A stretch of 64,000 bases of DNA from NCBI RefSeq assembly GCF_002119685.1, contig NZ_CP021108.1, forward strand, positions 3,658,001 to 3,722,000. Reading direction: 5' to 3'. Source of the DNA: Bordetella genomosp. 8 (GTDB lineage: Bacteria; Pseudomonadota; Gammaproteobacteria; Burkholderiales; Burkholderiaceae_B). The translations under genes were made by a program, and so were the position numbers. Below the pieces are notes generated by a model. That model had not been told where the DNA came from. It did not search any database and saw nothing but the letters and a program-made list of their open reading frames with translations. Each line of letters opens with the position of its first letter. Positions within the stretch are counted from its first letter, which is position 1. Shown here one piece after another: positions 26,832-34,496 of the stretch.

Positions 26832-26872
26832 AGGCCGACCGCGTCTAGGCCGACCGCGTCTAGCCGACCGCG
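26832..26872. repeat. 15-bp tandem repeat overlapping the end of the GST gene
   Basis: AGGCCGACCGCGTCT occurs twice in a row (26832-26846 and 26847-26861), followed by a partial third copy (26862-26872, one G missing). The stop codon of the GST gene at 26860-26862 lies in the repeat, so the array has probably grown by slippage from the gene's own 3' end. Confidence 0.85.
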
Positions 26873-27513
26873 ATATCCGAAAATGCGGGCTGCCGGTGTA
26901 CGCTGGGGCGCTGCTTCATGCGCTCGTACCATTCCAATAAGGCCGTGCATTCGGCGGGCACGGGCAGGTCGACGATCCTGGCAAAGACCAGGCCACCGAT
27001 CACGGTAATGTCGGCCATCGAAAACTCCGCGCCTGCCACATAAGGCTGCTTGCTCAACACAGCGTCGAAGTAATGCATCCCGCGCAAGGCCTTGTCGCGC
27101 TGCCTGATTCCCCATTCAGGGTTCTGGTACAGCTCGACCTTGGGCCCCAACCCCGGGGTGCCGTGATGGAAGTACACGCTGATCGCATCGAGCAACTCGA
27201 TCTCGGCCCGTTTGTTCATCATATGGATGATGCCTTTTTCAAGGGCGCTCCTGCCGGTGAGCGTGGGATGGTTGTCCAGTCCGTCAAGATATTCCGTGAT
27301 GGCGGTGCACTCGGCAATGCAGGTACCGTCTGCAAGCTCGAGCACCGGCAATGTGCCCGAATAGTTTTTACGCGCCATGAATTCCGGATCCTTGTGCTCC
27401 CCCTTGTACAGGTCGACCATCACGAATCGCACACGGTCCTGCAGATTCTTTTCCGCGAGGGCGATGCGCACACGCGTGGGATATGGACCCTTGGGAAAAT
27501 CATGAACCGTCAT
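26860..27513 (-). CDS. Glutathione S-transferase family protein
   Basis: This 217-residue cytosolic GST has a thioredoxin-like N-terminal domain (TVHDFPKGPYPTRVRIALAE), the cis-Pro and gamma-glutamyl-binding segment GTLPVLELADGTCIAECTAI, and an all-helical C-terminal domain with the N-cap SMADITV. The ATG at 27513 has AAGGACGAG upstream and opens the conserved segment; a longer frame adds 28 unrelated residues. It would conjugate glutathione to electrophiles or reduce peroxides. It is followed by a TetR gene and preceded by a palindromic site, so induction by a toxic electrophile is likely. Confidence 0.93.
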   Translation of the reverse strand: MTVHDFPKGPYPTRVRIALAEKNLQDRVRFVMVDLYKGEHKDPEFMARKNYSGTLPVLELADGTCIAECTAITEYLDGLDNHPTLTGRSALEKGIIHMMNKRAEIELLDAISVYFHHGTPGLGPKVELYQNPEWGIRQRDKALRGMHYFDAVLSKQPYVAGAEFSMADITVIGGLVFARIVDLPVPAECTALLEWYERMKQRPSVHRQPAFSDIAVG

Positions 27514-27617
27514 CAGCGGCTCGTCCTTCTCGACATTCCTGGCAATACCTGGCACCGGTTTTCTCCTGGTTGACGCCCGTTCCGGGCAAGTTGGCAAAGA
27601 GCCATTCCATTACCTAC

Positions 27618-27631
27618 CTAACAGTTGTTAG
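27618..27631. promoter_or_regulatory. Putative TetR operator upstream of GST gene
   Basis: CTAACA-GT-TGTTAG is a perfect 14-bp palindrome about 105 bp before the GST start, in a locally AT-rich segment. The nearest regulator of the right type is the TetR downstream of GST. Confidence 0.55.
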
Positions 27632-27755
27632 TCAGAATAGAGGTCCATAGCTGCGTTGTCAAGACCAAGCCCTTTAGAATCCCGGTGCCGATGACGACCC
27701 GGTTGGTTGTCCACCGCGCTCACCGCCTTTCTTCAAGCCCATATCGGATCCGACC

Positions 27756-28628
27756 GTGACTCCTTCCCTCCTCCGCCGAAAACTATTGATTGGATTGCCG
27801 CTGCTCGCGGGCATGGGTGCGATCCGCGACGTCCATGCAGCCGGATCGGCGCTGGCCGATATCGAACGCCGTAACGGCGGTCGCCTTGGTGTTTTCGCGG
27901 TCGATACCGCTACGGGCCGCACCCTCGCCCATCGCGCCGACGAACGATTCCTGATGTGCAGCACCTTCAAGGGATTACTCGCCGCGCAGGTACTGCAACG
28001 CGTCGATGGCGGCGCCGAGCGGCTCGACCGCCTCGTGCGCTACACGGAAAAGGACTTGATTTTCACGTCGCCCGTAACCAAGGCCAACGTCGGACGTGGA
28101 TCGATGTCGATCGAAGAACTCTGCCGCGCGGTCCTGGTGGAAAGCGACAATACGGCCGCGATCCTATTGATGCGCAGTGCCGGCGGCCCTGCCGGGCTTA
28201 CCCGGTTCGTACGTGGCCTCGGCGACACCGTCACGCGCTCGGATCGCTATGAACCCGACTCGAACCGCGCGGACGGCGCCTTCGACACCACATCGCCGAA
28301 AGCCATCGCCACCGTGGCGCAAGGCCTGCTGCTCGGCGATGTCCTGAGCACGAACTCTCGCGCGACGCTGGAACGCGGGATGGCCGACTGCAAGCCGGGC
28401 CTCAATCGGATCCGCGCGGCGCTGCCAGCCGATTGGCAGGCCGCCGATCGTCCCGGAACCAACATCGACAACGAAACCAATGACTACGCACTCGTGCGCC
28501 CGCCCGGGCGCACGCCCTTGCTCGTCGCCGTCTACTACGATGCGCCGGGCGTCAAGATGGACAGGCGGGAGGCGGTTCTGCGCGAAGCAGGCAAGGCATT
28601 CGTGCAGTGGGCCACGAGCGCGGCATGA
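27756..28628 (+). CDS. Class A beta-lactamase
   Basis: This 290-residue exported serine hydrolase has a leader with twin Arg (LLRRKLLIGLPLLAG). All class A landmarks fall at Ambler-like positions: Ser69-x-x-Lys72 (CSTFK), Ser130-Asp131-Asn132 and Glu166...Asn170 (EPDSN). The usual KTG triad is replaced by Arg232-Pro233-Gly234. Arg at this place is known from carbenicillinases (RSG); the Pro is unusual and may alter activity. It should hydrolyse penicillins or cephalosporins in the periplasm. Its stop overlaps the start of an acyltransferase gene, and no AmpR-type LysR lies directly upstream. Confidence 0.9.
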   Translation: MTPSLLRRKLLIGLPLLAGMGAIRDVHAAGSALADIERRNGGRLGVFAVDTATGRTLAHRADERFLMCSTFKGLLAAQVLQRVDGGAERLDRLVRYTEKDLIFTSPVTKANVGRGSMSIEELCRAVLVESDNTAAILLMRSAGGPAGLTRFVRGLGDTVTRSDRYEPDSNRADGAFDTTSPKAIATVAQGLLLGDVLSTNSRATLERGMADCKPGLNRIRAALPADWQAADRPGTNIDNETNDYALVRPPGRTPLLVAVYYDAPGVKMDRREAVLREAGKAFVQWATSAA

Positions 28629-29758
28629 GCCCGGACGACCAGCGGAACAGGAAGATCGATCTCCTGCGCGGCATCTCCATCCTGCTCGTGCTGTTCCACC
28701 ACTTCAATATCGCCTATCGGCTCGACGACACGTTCCTGTCGCGCGTAATCGGATGGGAAGCCGTCCGGGCCGTTGCGCGCAATGGCAACTACGGAGTCAC
28801 GATGTTTTTCGTGATCTCCGGCTACCTGATCACCACCCATACGATGCGCCGGTGGCGCCGACCCGGCCTTGTCGACGCCAGGGGCTTCTACGCCCTGCGG
28901 ATCGCCCGCATCGTCCCGTGCCTGCTACTGCTGTTGATCGTTGTGAACGCGCTGGCGATGGGTGGTATCGCCATCTTCCAGAATCATGCGCCGAACGGTG
29001 TGCCGGTCTCGCTGTGGCTGGTGAACCTGGCGTCGTTGACATTCTGGATGAACGTGCTGGTGGGTACGCATGGCTGGACCAACTATGCGCTCGGTGTGTT
29101 GTGGTCGCTTTCCGTCGAGGAAGTGTTCTACCTGTCGTTTCCGCTGCTCTGCCTGATACTGCGACGAGAATCGCGGCTTCTTGCCTTATGGCTCGCATGC
29201 ATCGCCGTGGGTCCGATCTATCGGCTTTTCCATCAGGGCGACGAAGGCGGCTATCTCTACGCGTATTTCGCCTGTTTCGATGGAATCGCCATGGGCTGCT
29301 GCGCGGCCTTGCTCGCCAGGCGGCTCGAATGGGATGGCCGCGCGCGCCGCGTCGCGACATGGGTGACGGCGACATGCATGGCGGCTGTCTACCTTGCCTG
29401 GCCCATCCGGGATAGCAATGTATTAGGTGTCACGGCCATCGCTTTCGGCACGGCGGTCCTGCTCCTGGCCATGCAGGGTCGAGCGAACGAAACAAGGATC
29501 CAGCGCACGCATGCGTCCGCCGCATTGGAAGCACTCGGCAGACTGAACTATGAACTCTACCTGTTCCACCTGATCGTGCTGGGGGCATTACGAACGATAG
29601 CGCCGCCTTCCACCGTGTTGGGAGACCAGAAAATGGGGCTCCTGGCAGGCTACCTGCTGCTTTCCGTCGGCCTGAGCACGGTGGTCGCGCGGACCTATGC
29701 AGATCCTTTGAATCGCTACATCCGGCAACGGCTCCTGGTCGAACGTCATGCTTCCTGA
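28625..29758 (+). CDS. OafA/YrhL-like integral membrane acyltransferase
   Basis: This 377-residue, multi-helix acyltransferase-3 family protein opens with RKIDLLRGISILLVLFHHFN, carrying the conserved Arg and catalytic His pair. VTMFFVISGYLIT and SLSVEEVFYLSFPLLC follow, both hallmarks of the family. Such enzymes O-acetylate surface polysaccharides or other extracytoplasmic glycans. It begins at an ATGA overlap with the beta-lactamase, so both are made together. Its 3' end overlaps an MFS gene on the other strand by 13 nt. The glycan acceptor is unknown. Confidence 0.9.
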   Translation: MSPDDQRNRKIDLLRGISILLVLFHHFNIAYRLDDTFLSRVIGWEAVRAVARNGNYGVTMFFVISGYLITTHTMRRWRRPGLVDARGFYALRIARIVPCLLLLLIVVNALAMGGIAIFQNHAPNGVPVSLWLVNLASLTFWMNVLVGTHGWTNYALGVLWSLSVEEVFYLSFPLLCLILRRESRLLALWLACIAVGPIYRLFHQGDEGGYLYAYFACFDGIAMGCCAALLARRLEWDGRARRVATWVTATCMAAVYLAWPIRDSNVLGVTAIAFGTAVLLLAMQGRANETRIQRTHASAALEALGRLNYELYLFHLIVLGALRTIAPPSTVLGDQKMGLLAGYLLLSVGLSTVVARTYADPLNRYIRQRLLVERHAS

Positions 29759-30945
29759 TCGGACTGCGACGCCAAGCGCGCGACCCAAGGCACCATCAAC
29801 ATCGCCAGGATGGCAATCGCGGCGGAGACATAACCCACGCGACCCAAGCCCCATTGCGCGATGACCAGTCCGCCGACGATCGCACCCAGCCCGATGCCCG
29901 CATTGGCAGCCGACACGTTCAGTGTGCCCGCGAGCGCCTGGGCGTGGGAAGCGGCCTTCATCACCCGAACCTGGCAGACCGGGAACAGCGCGGTGTAGGC
30001 AACGCCCCAGACCGCCAACGCGACCACCAGCAGACCCAGCGTATGCGCGACCGGCACGCTCGCGGCCATGCCCAGGCCCAGCAGCAGGGTGAAGACCAGC
30101 GTTGCCCTTAACGGCCGCCGGTCAACCAGCCGCCCGCCCAGCCAGTTACCCGCCAGGCCGATGGCACCGAAACCCATCAGCCACCAGCCTACGTGCGCCG
30201 GCGCCACGCCCGCTATGCGCTCCAGCGTGTCCGCCAGATAGGTGTAAGCGGTGAACATCGCTGTGAACACCACGACCGACAGCGCGACGTTCGCGATGAA
30301 GTGCGGGTCTTTCAGGATGCGAGCCTGCTCGGCCAGGCGCAAGCGCCGCGGCCGGGCCAGTGTCGGCATGAAAATGGCGATCAGCAGCGCCATTGCCAGC
30401 GACAGCGCCGCCAGCCCCCAGAAGGCGCCACGCCACCCGATGGCATCCGCCGCCAGCGTGCCTAGCGGGATACCGAATAGCAACGCAGCGGAAATGCCCA
30501 GGTACACCTGGGAAACCGCTCGCCCGGCGCGTTGTGGCCCGGCGAGTTGTCCCGCGGTCTCGCTGGCCGTTCCCCAGAAGACCGGTAACGCCAGCGCCGG
30601 GATGAAACGCGCCAGCGCCAGCACCCAGATGTTCGGGGCGAGCGCCGCCAGCACGTTCGCGGCGGTAAAGACCAGCAGGATGGCGACGAACAGCCGCTTT
30701 CGATCGACGTGCGACAGCAGCGCGGTCAAGACCGGGCCGAACAGCATCACCGTAAAGGCGAACAGCGTGACCAGTTGGCCGGCCAGCGATATCGAGATGC
30801 CCAGGTCGCGGGCCAAGGCCGGCAGCAAGCCCACGATCAGGTACTCGGTGGTGACGATGACGAAGGCCGCCACCGCAAGGATGAAAATGGAGAAGGCGCC
30901 GCGCCCGGAGGCAACCGCGTCACCAGGGACCGCCAAAGTGGACAT
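29746..30945 (-). CDS. MFS transporter (DHA1, AraJ/YdhP-like)
   Basis: This 399-residue protein is consistent with 12 helices. The N-terminus TTEYLIVGLLPALARDLGIS is the DHA1 motif of arabinose/drug efflux proteins, followed by TALLSHVDRKRLFVAILLVF and FWGTASETAGQLAGPQRAGR. The ATG at 30945 is preferred over one further upstream. A LysR gene is divergent, with an inverted repeat in the 120-bp gap, so it is the likely regulator. The protein resembles the intact version of the shortened MFS gene at 38741 and could export drugs or sugars. Confidence 0.92.
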   Translation of the reverse strand: MSTLAVPGDAVASGRGAFSIFILAVAAFVIVTTEYLIVGLLPALARDLGISISLAGQLVTLFAFTVMLFGPVLTALLSHVDRKRLFVAILLVFTAANVLAALAPNIWVLALARFIPALALPVFWGTASETAGQLAGPQRAGRAVSQVYLGISAALLFGIPLGTLAADAIGWRGAFWGLAALSLAMALLIAIFMPTLARPRRLRLAEQARILKDPHFIANVALSVVVFTAMFTAYTYLADTLERIAGVAPAHVGWWLMGFGAIGLAGNWLGGRLVDRRPLRATLVFTLLLGLGMAASVPVAHTLGLLVVALAVWGVAYTALFPVCQVRVMKAASHAQALAGTLNVSAANAGIGLGAIVGGLVIAQWGLGRVGYVSAAIAILAMLMVPWVARLASQSDQEA

Positions 30946-30996
30946 CAGGAAGGGGCTCCAGCATGAATCGAGAAGCGGGAGCAAAGTCTATTGGAG

Positions 30997-31049
30997 AATA
31001 AAACTATTATTGATGGAGTTTATTCAAGATATTATGGACTTTCAGTCCA
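30997..31049. promoter_or_regulatory. Putative LysR binding region
   Basis: AATAAAACT (30997-31005) pairs with AGTTTATT (31017-31024) as a near-perfect inverted repeat. TGGACT-TTC-AGTCCA (31035-31049) is a second, perfect one. Both lie in the AT-rich gap between the MFS and LysR genes. Confidence 0.5.
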
Positions 31050-31065
31050 GATTCAAGGTCATCAG

Positions 31066-31974
31066 ATGTTTTCTGCCGAGCGCCTGAAGGGTATCGGAGC
31101 CTTCGTGGCCAGCGTCGAGGCAGGCAGCTTCACCGCAGCCGCCGAACGCCTCAGCCTGACCAATTCCGCCGTCAGCAAGAGCGTGGCACGTCTCGAAGCG
31201 CGCCTGGCTGTGCGCCTGTTTGACCGCACCACCCGCAAGCTGGCCCTGACCGATGCCGGAGCCGCCTTCTATCAGACCTGCGTGCGCGTGCTGGCCGATC
31301 TGGCGGAAGCCGAGTCGGTGCTGGCGGCGGAGCGCACCGAACCCGTGGGCCGACTGCGCCTGGATACGCCTGCCGCCTTCGGAAGAATGCGGGTCTGGCC
31401 GCTGCTCCTGGCGTTCATCGGACGTCATCCACATCTGCACCCCCACGTGTCCTTCACCGACCGTTTTGTGGATCTGATCGAGGAAGGCATCGATCTGGCC
31501 GTGCGTATCGGCGGCCCGGAACGCTGGCCGCCCGCGCTGGGTCATCGCTATCTGGGCCGGGAGCGACTGATCTTTTGTGCCGGCCCGTCGTACCTGGCAC
31601 AGCACGGCACGCCGGCTTCGTCCGATGAGCTGGCCGGTCATGCCGCGGTGCTTTATGGCCGCGCCGATGGCAGCACCAGCCCTTGGCTCATCGCCCATGC
31701 CGGCGGCACCGTAGAACGCCGGACGATGCAGGGACACATTGTGGTGGGCAGCGGCGAAGCCCAGGTGTCCGCGGTGCAGGCCGGCTGCGGCATCGCGCAG
31801 CTGGCGACATGGCTGGTCGAGGAAAAGCTCGCAAGCGGCGAACTGGTCGCCATCCTGCCGGAGCTGACCACCGACGGCCTGCCATTGAACCTGGTGTGGC
31901 CGGTCGGCCGCCAATTGCAGCCCAAGGTGGCCAGCGTCGTGACGTGGTTGGCCGATGGCTTGCGTGTCAACTAG
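31066..31974 (+). CDS. LysR-family transcriptional regulator
   Basis: This 302-residue protein has its winged helix at residues 4-62 (LKGIGAFVASVEAGSFTAAA and SAVSKSVARLEARLAVRLFD) and an effector domain from about residue 90 (RLRLDTPAAFGRMRVWPLLL). It belongs to the CrgA/DmlR-like subgroup. The ATG at 31066 follows the second inverted repeat and opens the conserved FSAERLKGIGAF. The divergent MFS exporter is the expected target, and the SDR at 32050 on the same strand may also be affected. Confidence 0.92.
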   Translation: MFSAERLKGIGAFVASVEAGSFTAAAERLSLTNSAVSKSVARLEARLAVRLFDRTTRKLALTDAGAAFYQTCVRVLADLAEAESVLAAERTEPVGRLRLDTPAAFGRMRVWPLLLAFIGRHPHLHPHVSFTDRFVDLIEEGIDLAVRIGGPERWPPALGHRYLGRERLIFCAGPSYLAQHGTPASSDELAGHAAVLYGRADGSTSPWLIAHAGGTVERRTMQGHIVVGSGEAQVSAVQAGCGIAQLATWLVEEKLASGELVAILPELTTDGLPLNLVWPVGRQLQPKVASVVTWLADGLRVN

Positions 31975-32049
31975 GACCCGTGACACATTTACGGCTCGTG
32001 ATGCAGCTCGTGATGCACCTGTCGCCGACACGAACCGGAGTAGCCAACC

Positions 32050-32742
32050 ATGACGGATATCCCCTATCGCAACGCACTCATCATCGGCGCCGGCTCAGGT
32101 ATCAGCGCCTCGCTGACGCGACTCCTGACGACCGCGGGCCTTCCCGTCGTCGTGGCAGCGCGGAATGTGGACAAGCTCGGCCCGCTGCTGGAAAGCACCG
32201 GGGCCACCGCCCTGGCCGTCGATGCGGCGGATCCGCGCCAGGTCGAGCAACTGTTTGCCGAAGCGGAACAGCGTATCGGCGCGCCTGAGATCGTGGTCTA
32301 CAACGCGAGCGGCCGGGTGCGCGGCCCGATCGCCGATCTGGACCCCGGCGAAGTCGAGCGGGCCGTCGCGGTGACGGCAATGGGCGCGTTCTACACCGTG
32401 CGGGAAGCCGCGCGGCGCATGACGCCCGCCGGCAAGGGTGCGATCCTGCTGACCGGCGCTACCGCGGGCGTAAAAGGCTTCGCCCTGTCAGCCCCCTTTG
32501 CGATGGGCAAATTCGCACTGCGGGGACTCGCGCAGAGCGCCGCACGGGAGTTGATGCCCAAAGGCATCCACGTCGCCCACTTCGTCATCGATGGCTCCGT
32601 TCGTTCAAGCGAACGTGTGGACGCTGCCGACTCGACGCTCGATCCGGACGCGATCGCTCAATCCTACGTCGACCTGCTTCGCCAGCACCGTAGCGCCTGG
32701 TCCTGGGAAATCGAGGTCCGGCCGTGGGTCGAACGCTTTTGA
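32050..32742 (+). CDS. SDR-like protein with Phe in place of the catalytic Tyr
   Basis: This 230-residue Rossmann-fold protein of the SDR family has a non-standard cofactor loop (LIIGAGSGISASLTRLL instead of TGxxxGIG). The NAG-equivalent reads VVYNASG, and the Ser region reads LLTGATAG. The YxxxK pair reads Phe-Ala-Met-Gly-Lys, so the general acid Tyr is missing. Otherwise it is full length. It may have altered chemistry or be a binding protein. It lies 75 bp downstream of the LysR gene and converges on a TetR gene. Confidence 0.85.
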   Translation: MTDIPYRNALIIGAGSGISASLTRLLTTAGLPVVVAARNVDKLGPLLESTGATALAVDAADPRQVEQLFAEAEQRIGAPEIVVYNASGRVRGPIADLDPGEVERAVAVTAMGAFYTVREAARRMTPAGKGAILLTGATAGVKGFALSAPFAMGKFALRGLAQSAARELMPKGIHVAHFVIDGSVRSSERVDAADSTLDPDAIAQSYVDLLRQHRSAWSWEIEVRPWVERF

Positions 32743-32770
32743 TTTCATCGTGAGGTCCGGATGGCACATG

Positions 32771-33379
32771 TCATTCGACCGCAACCTTCAGCGCCGCGAA
32801 GGTTTCCTCGAGGAACGCGGTGATCGGCCGCTCGCCGCTCTGGTTTCCCCAGGCCTCGATGGCCAGGCGCATCGCGCCGATGGAGACCATCGCGACGATA
32901 CGCAGCGCCTGCCGTCGTTGTGGCTGGCGCCAGACTTCGCACAGCGTTGCGTGCAGCCCGTCCTCCTGTGCCGCATATTCCGCCTGTTTGCGGGCCTTGA
33001 GCGTTTCGCTCGCGCGCATCACGCGGTCGATCGCGCGCATTTTCTCCGAGTCGTAGCGCGAAACGTGATCGATCAGCGTTTTGCGCACGGCATCGAGCGG
33101 CGCCTCGTCGGGAGAGACTTTCAATAGATCTGCTCGCATCGCGTCCCATGCGCCTTCCTGCCAAGCGAGCAGAATGTCTTCCTTCGACCTGAAGTATGAG
33201 AAGAACGTACGCCGAGAGATGCCGGCCGCCTCGGCAACCGCGTCGAGCGTTGTCCCTTCGTAGCCATGGGCCAGAAAGAGCTTCAGGCCCGTTTCCGCAA
33301 TGCGCAGGCGCGTCTCGCGTTGTTTCTGTTCGCGTAGCCCTCGACGCGCGGGTTGATCGTCAGCGGTTCTCGATGTCAC
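32771..33379 (-). CDS. TetR-family transcriptional regulator
   Basis: This 202-residue protein has an N-terminal arm rich in Arg (RRGLREQKQRETRLRIAETG), helix-turn-helix AEAAGISRRTFFSYFRSKEDI at about residues 49-69 and a TetR_C-type helical domain. It is divergent from the SDR gene at 33462. The 82-bp gap is largely filled by a 34-bp nested palindrome built of two TGCAC-N3-GTGCA sites, a textbook double operator. It should repress itself and that SDR. Confidence 0.93.
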   Translation of the reverse strand: MTSRTADDQPARRGLREQKQRETRLRIAETGLKLFLAHGYEGTTLDAVAEAAGISRRTFFSYFRSKEDILLAWQEGAWDAMRADLLKVSPDEAPLDAVRKTLIDHVSRYDSEKMRAIDRVMRASETLKARKQAEYAAQEDGLHATLCEVWRQPQRRQALRIVAMVSIGAMRLAIEAWGNQSGERPITAFLEETFAALKVAVE

Positions 33380-33399
33380 CTAGATTTGCCTTGCAAAAT

Positions 33400-33433
33400 T
33401 GCACCAAGTGCATAAATATATGCACTTGGTGCA
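33400..33433. promoter_or_regulatory. Double TetR operator (nested palindrome)
   Basis: Two 14-bp arms, TGCACCAAGTGCAT and its exact complement, flank a 6-bp AT spacer. Each arm is itself a palindrome, TGCAC-CAA-GTGCA and TGCAC-TTG-GTGCA, with centres 20 bp apart (two helical turns). That fits two TetR dimers on the same face between the divergent TetR and SDR genes. Confidence 0.78.
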
Positions 33434-33461
33434 GAAAATATCAGCCTCAAGAGCAGGAATC

Positions 33462-34376
33462 ATGACCCACTGGACTGCAGCGGACATACCATCACAACGT
33501 GGCCGTACGGCCATTATTACCGGTACCGGCGGCCTCGGCCTCGAAGATGCCTTCGCGCTGGCCCGTGCCGGCGCGAACGTCATCATCGCGGGACGCAATC
33601 CGGCCAAGGGCCGCGCGGCCGTTGAACACGTGCGCCGAAATGCGCCCGAGGCAACCGTGTTTTTCGAGGAACTCGACCTCGCTCGCCTGGGTTCGATGGA
33701 CGCATTTGGTTCAAGACTGCGTGCCAGGCTCGATAGCGTGGATATCCTCATCAACAACGCCGGCGTGATGACACCGCCGCAGCGCAAGACCACGGACGAC
33801 GGCTTCGAGCTGCAGTTCGGCATCAACTACCTGGGGCACTTTGCACTCACGGCACACCTGCTGCCGCTTTTGCGCAATAGCACAAGTCCCCGCGTCGTGA
33901 CGCTTTCGAGCATTGCCGCCCGCGACGGCGAGATCCATTTCGACGATCTGCAAGCCGAACGGACGTACAAGCCGATGCAGGCCTACGCGCAATCCAAGCT
34001 CGCCTGCCTTATGTTCGGCCTCGAACTCCAGCGGCGCAGCGATGCGACGGGCTGGGGCATTGCGAGCATCCCGGCCCACCCAGGCATTTCCCGCACCGAT
34101 CTGCTGCCTAACGGGACCGGCCCGAACAGCGCTGTCGCCTTGGTGCGCAAATATCTCTGGTTCCTGTTCCAGCCCGCGGCCCTGGGGGCATTGCCAACGC
34201 TTTACGCGGCGACGTCACCGGCGGCGCAAGGCGGCGTGTATTACGGGCCCGCAAGATTGGCCGAAACACGCGGATTCCCGGCCAAGGCGAAGATTCCGCG
34301 GCAAGCGCTGGACATGGAGAACGCGGCACGATTGTGGGTGCTTTCCGAAAAGCTGACCGGCGTCGCATTTGGATGA
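33462..34376 (+). CDS. SDR family oxidoreductase (retinol dehydrogenase-like)
   Basis: This is a 304-residue SDR of the retinol-dehydrogenase/WWOX-like group. The cofactor loop AIITGTGGLGLEDAFALA (the usual Ser/Ala-x-Gly-Ile is changed to Gly-Leu-Gly), then IIAGRNPAKG, INNAGVM, catalytic Ser in TLSSIA and YAQSK as the Tyr/Lys pair are all visible, followed by the long C-terminal loop. The ATG at 33462 is used because upstream in-frame ATGs fall inside the operator. It would reduce or oxidise a lipophilic alcohol/carbonyl pair and is controlled by the divergent TetR. Confidence 0.92.
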   Translation: MTHWTAADIPSQRGRTAIITGTGGLGLEDAFALARAGANVIIAGRNPAKGRAAVEHVRRNAPEATVFFEELDLARLGSMDAFGSRLRARLDSVDILINNAGVMTPPQRKTTDDGFELQFGINYLGHFALTAHLLPLLRNSTSPRVVTLSSIAARDGEIHFDDLQAERTYKPMQAYAQSKLACLMFGLELQRRSDATGWGIASIPAHPGISRTDLLPNGTGPNSAVALVRKYLWFLFQPAALGALPTLYAATSPAAQGGVYYGPARLAETRGFPAKAKIPRQALDMENAARLWVLSEKLTGVAFG

Positions 34377-34496
34377 GTCCCGGCGAAAAAATTAAGGCTT
34401 TCCTGTAACCAATACATTCCAGCCGCCGAACTACAAGTGATGGGCGTCAGCCGACGGACGGCTGACGGCGAGGAAAACTTTGAACCGGCGCGCACG

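Noticed and set aside
26832..26872. Possible CRISPR-like repeat
   Set aside because: The copies are directly adjacent without spacers and too short; it is a simple tandem repeat.
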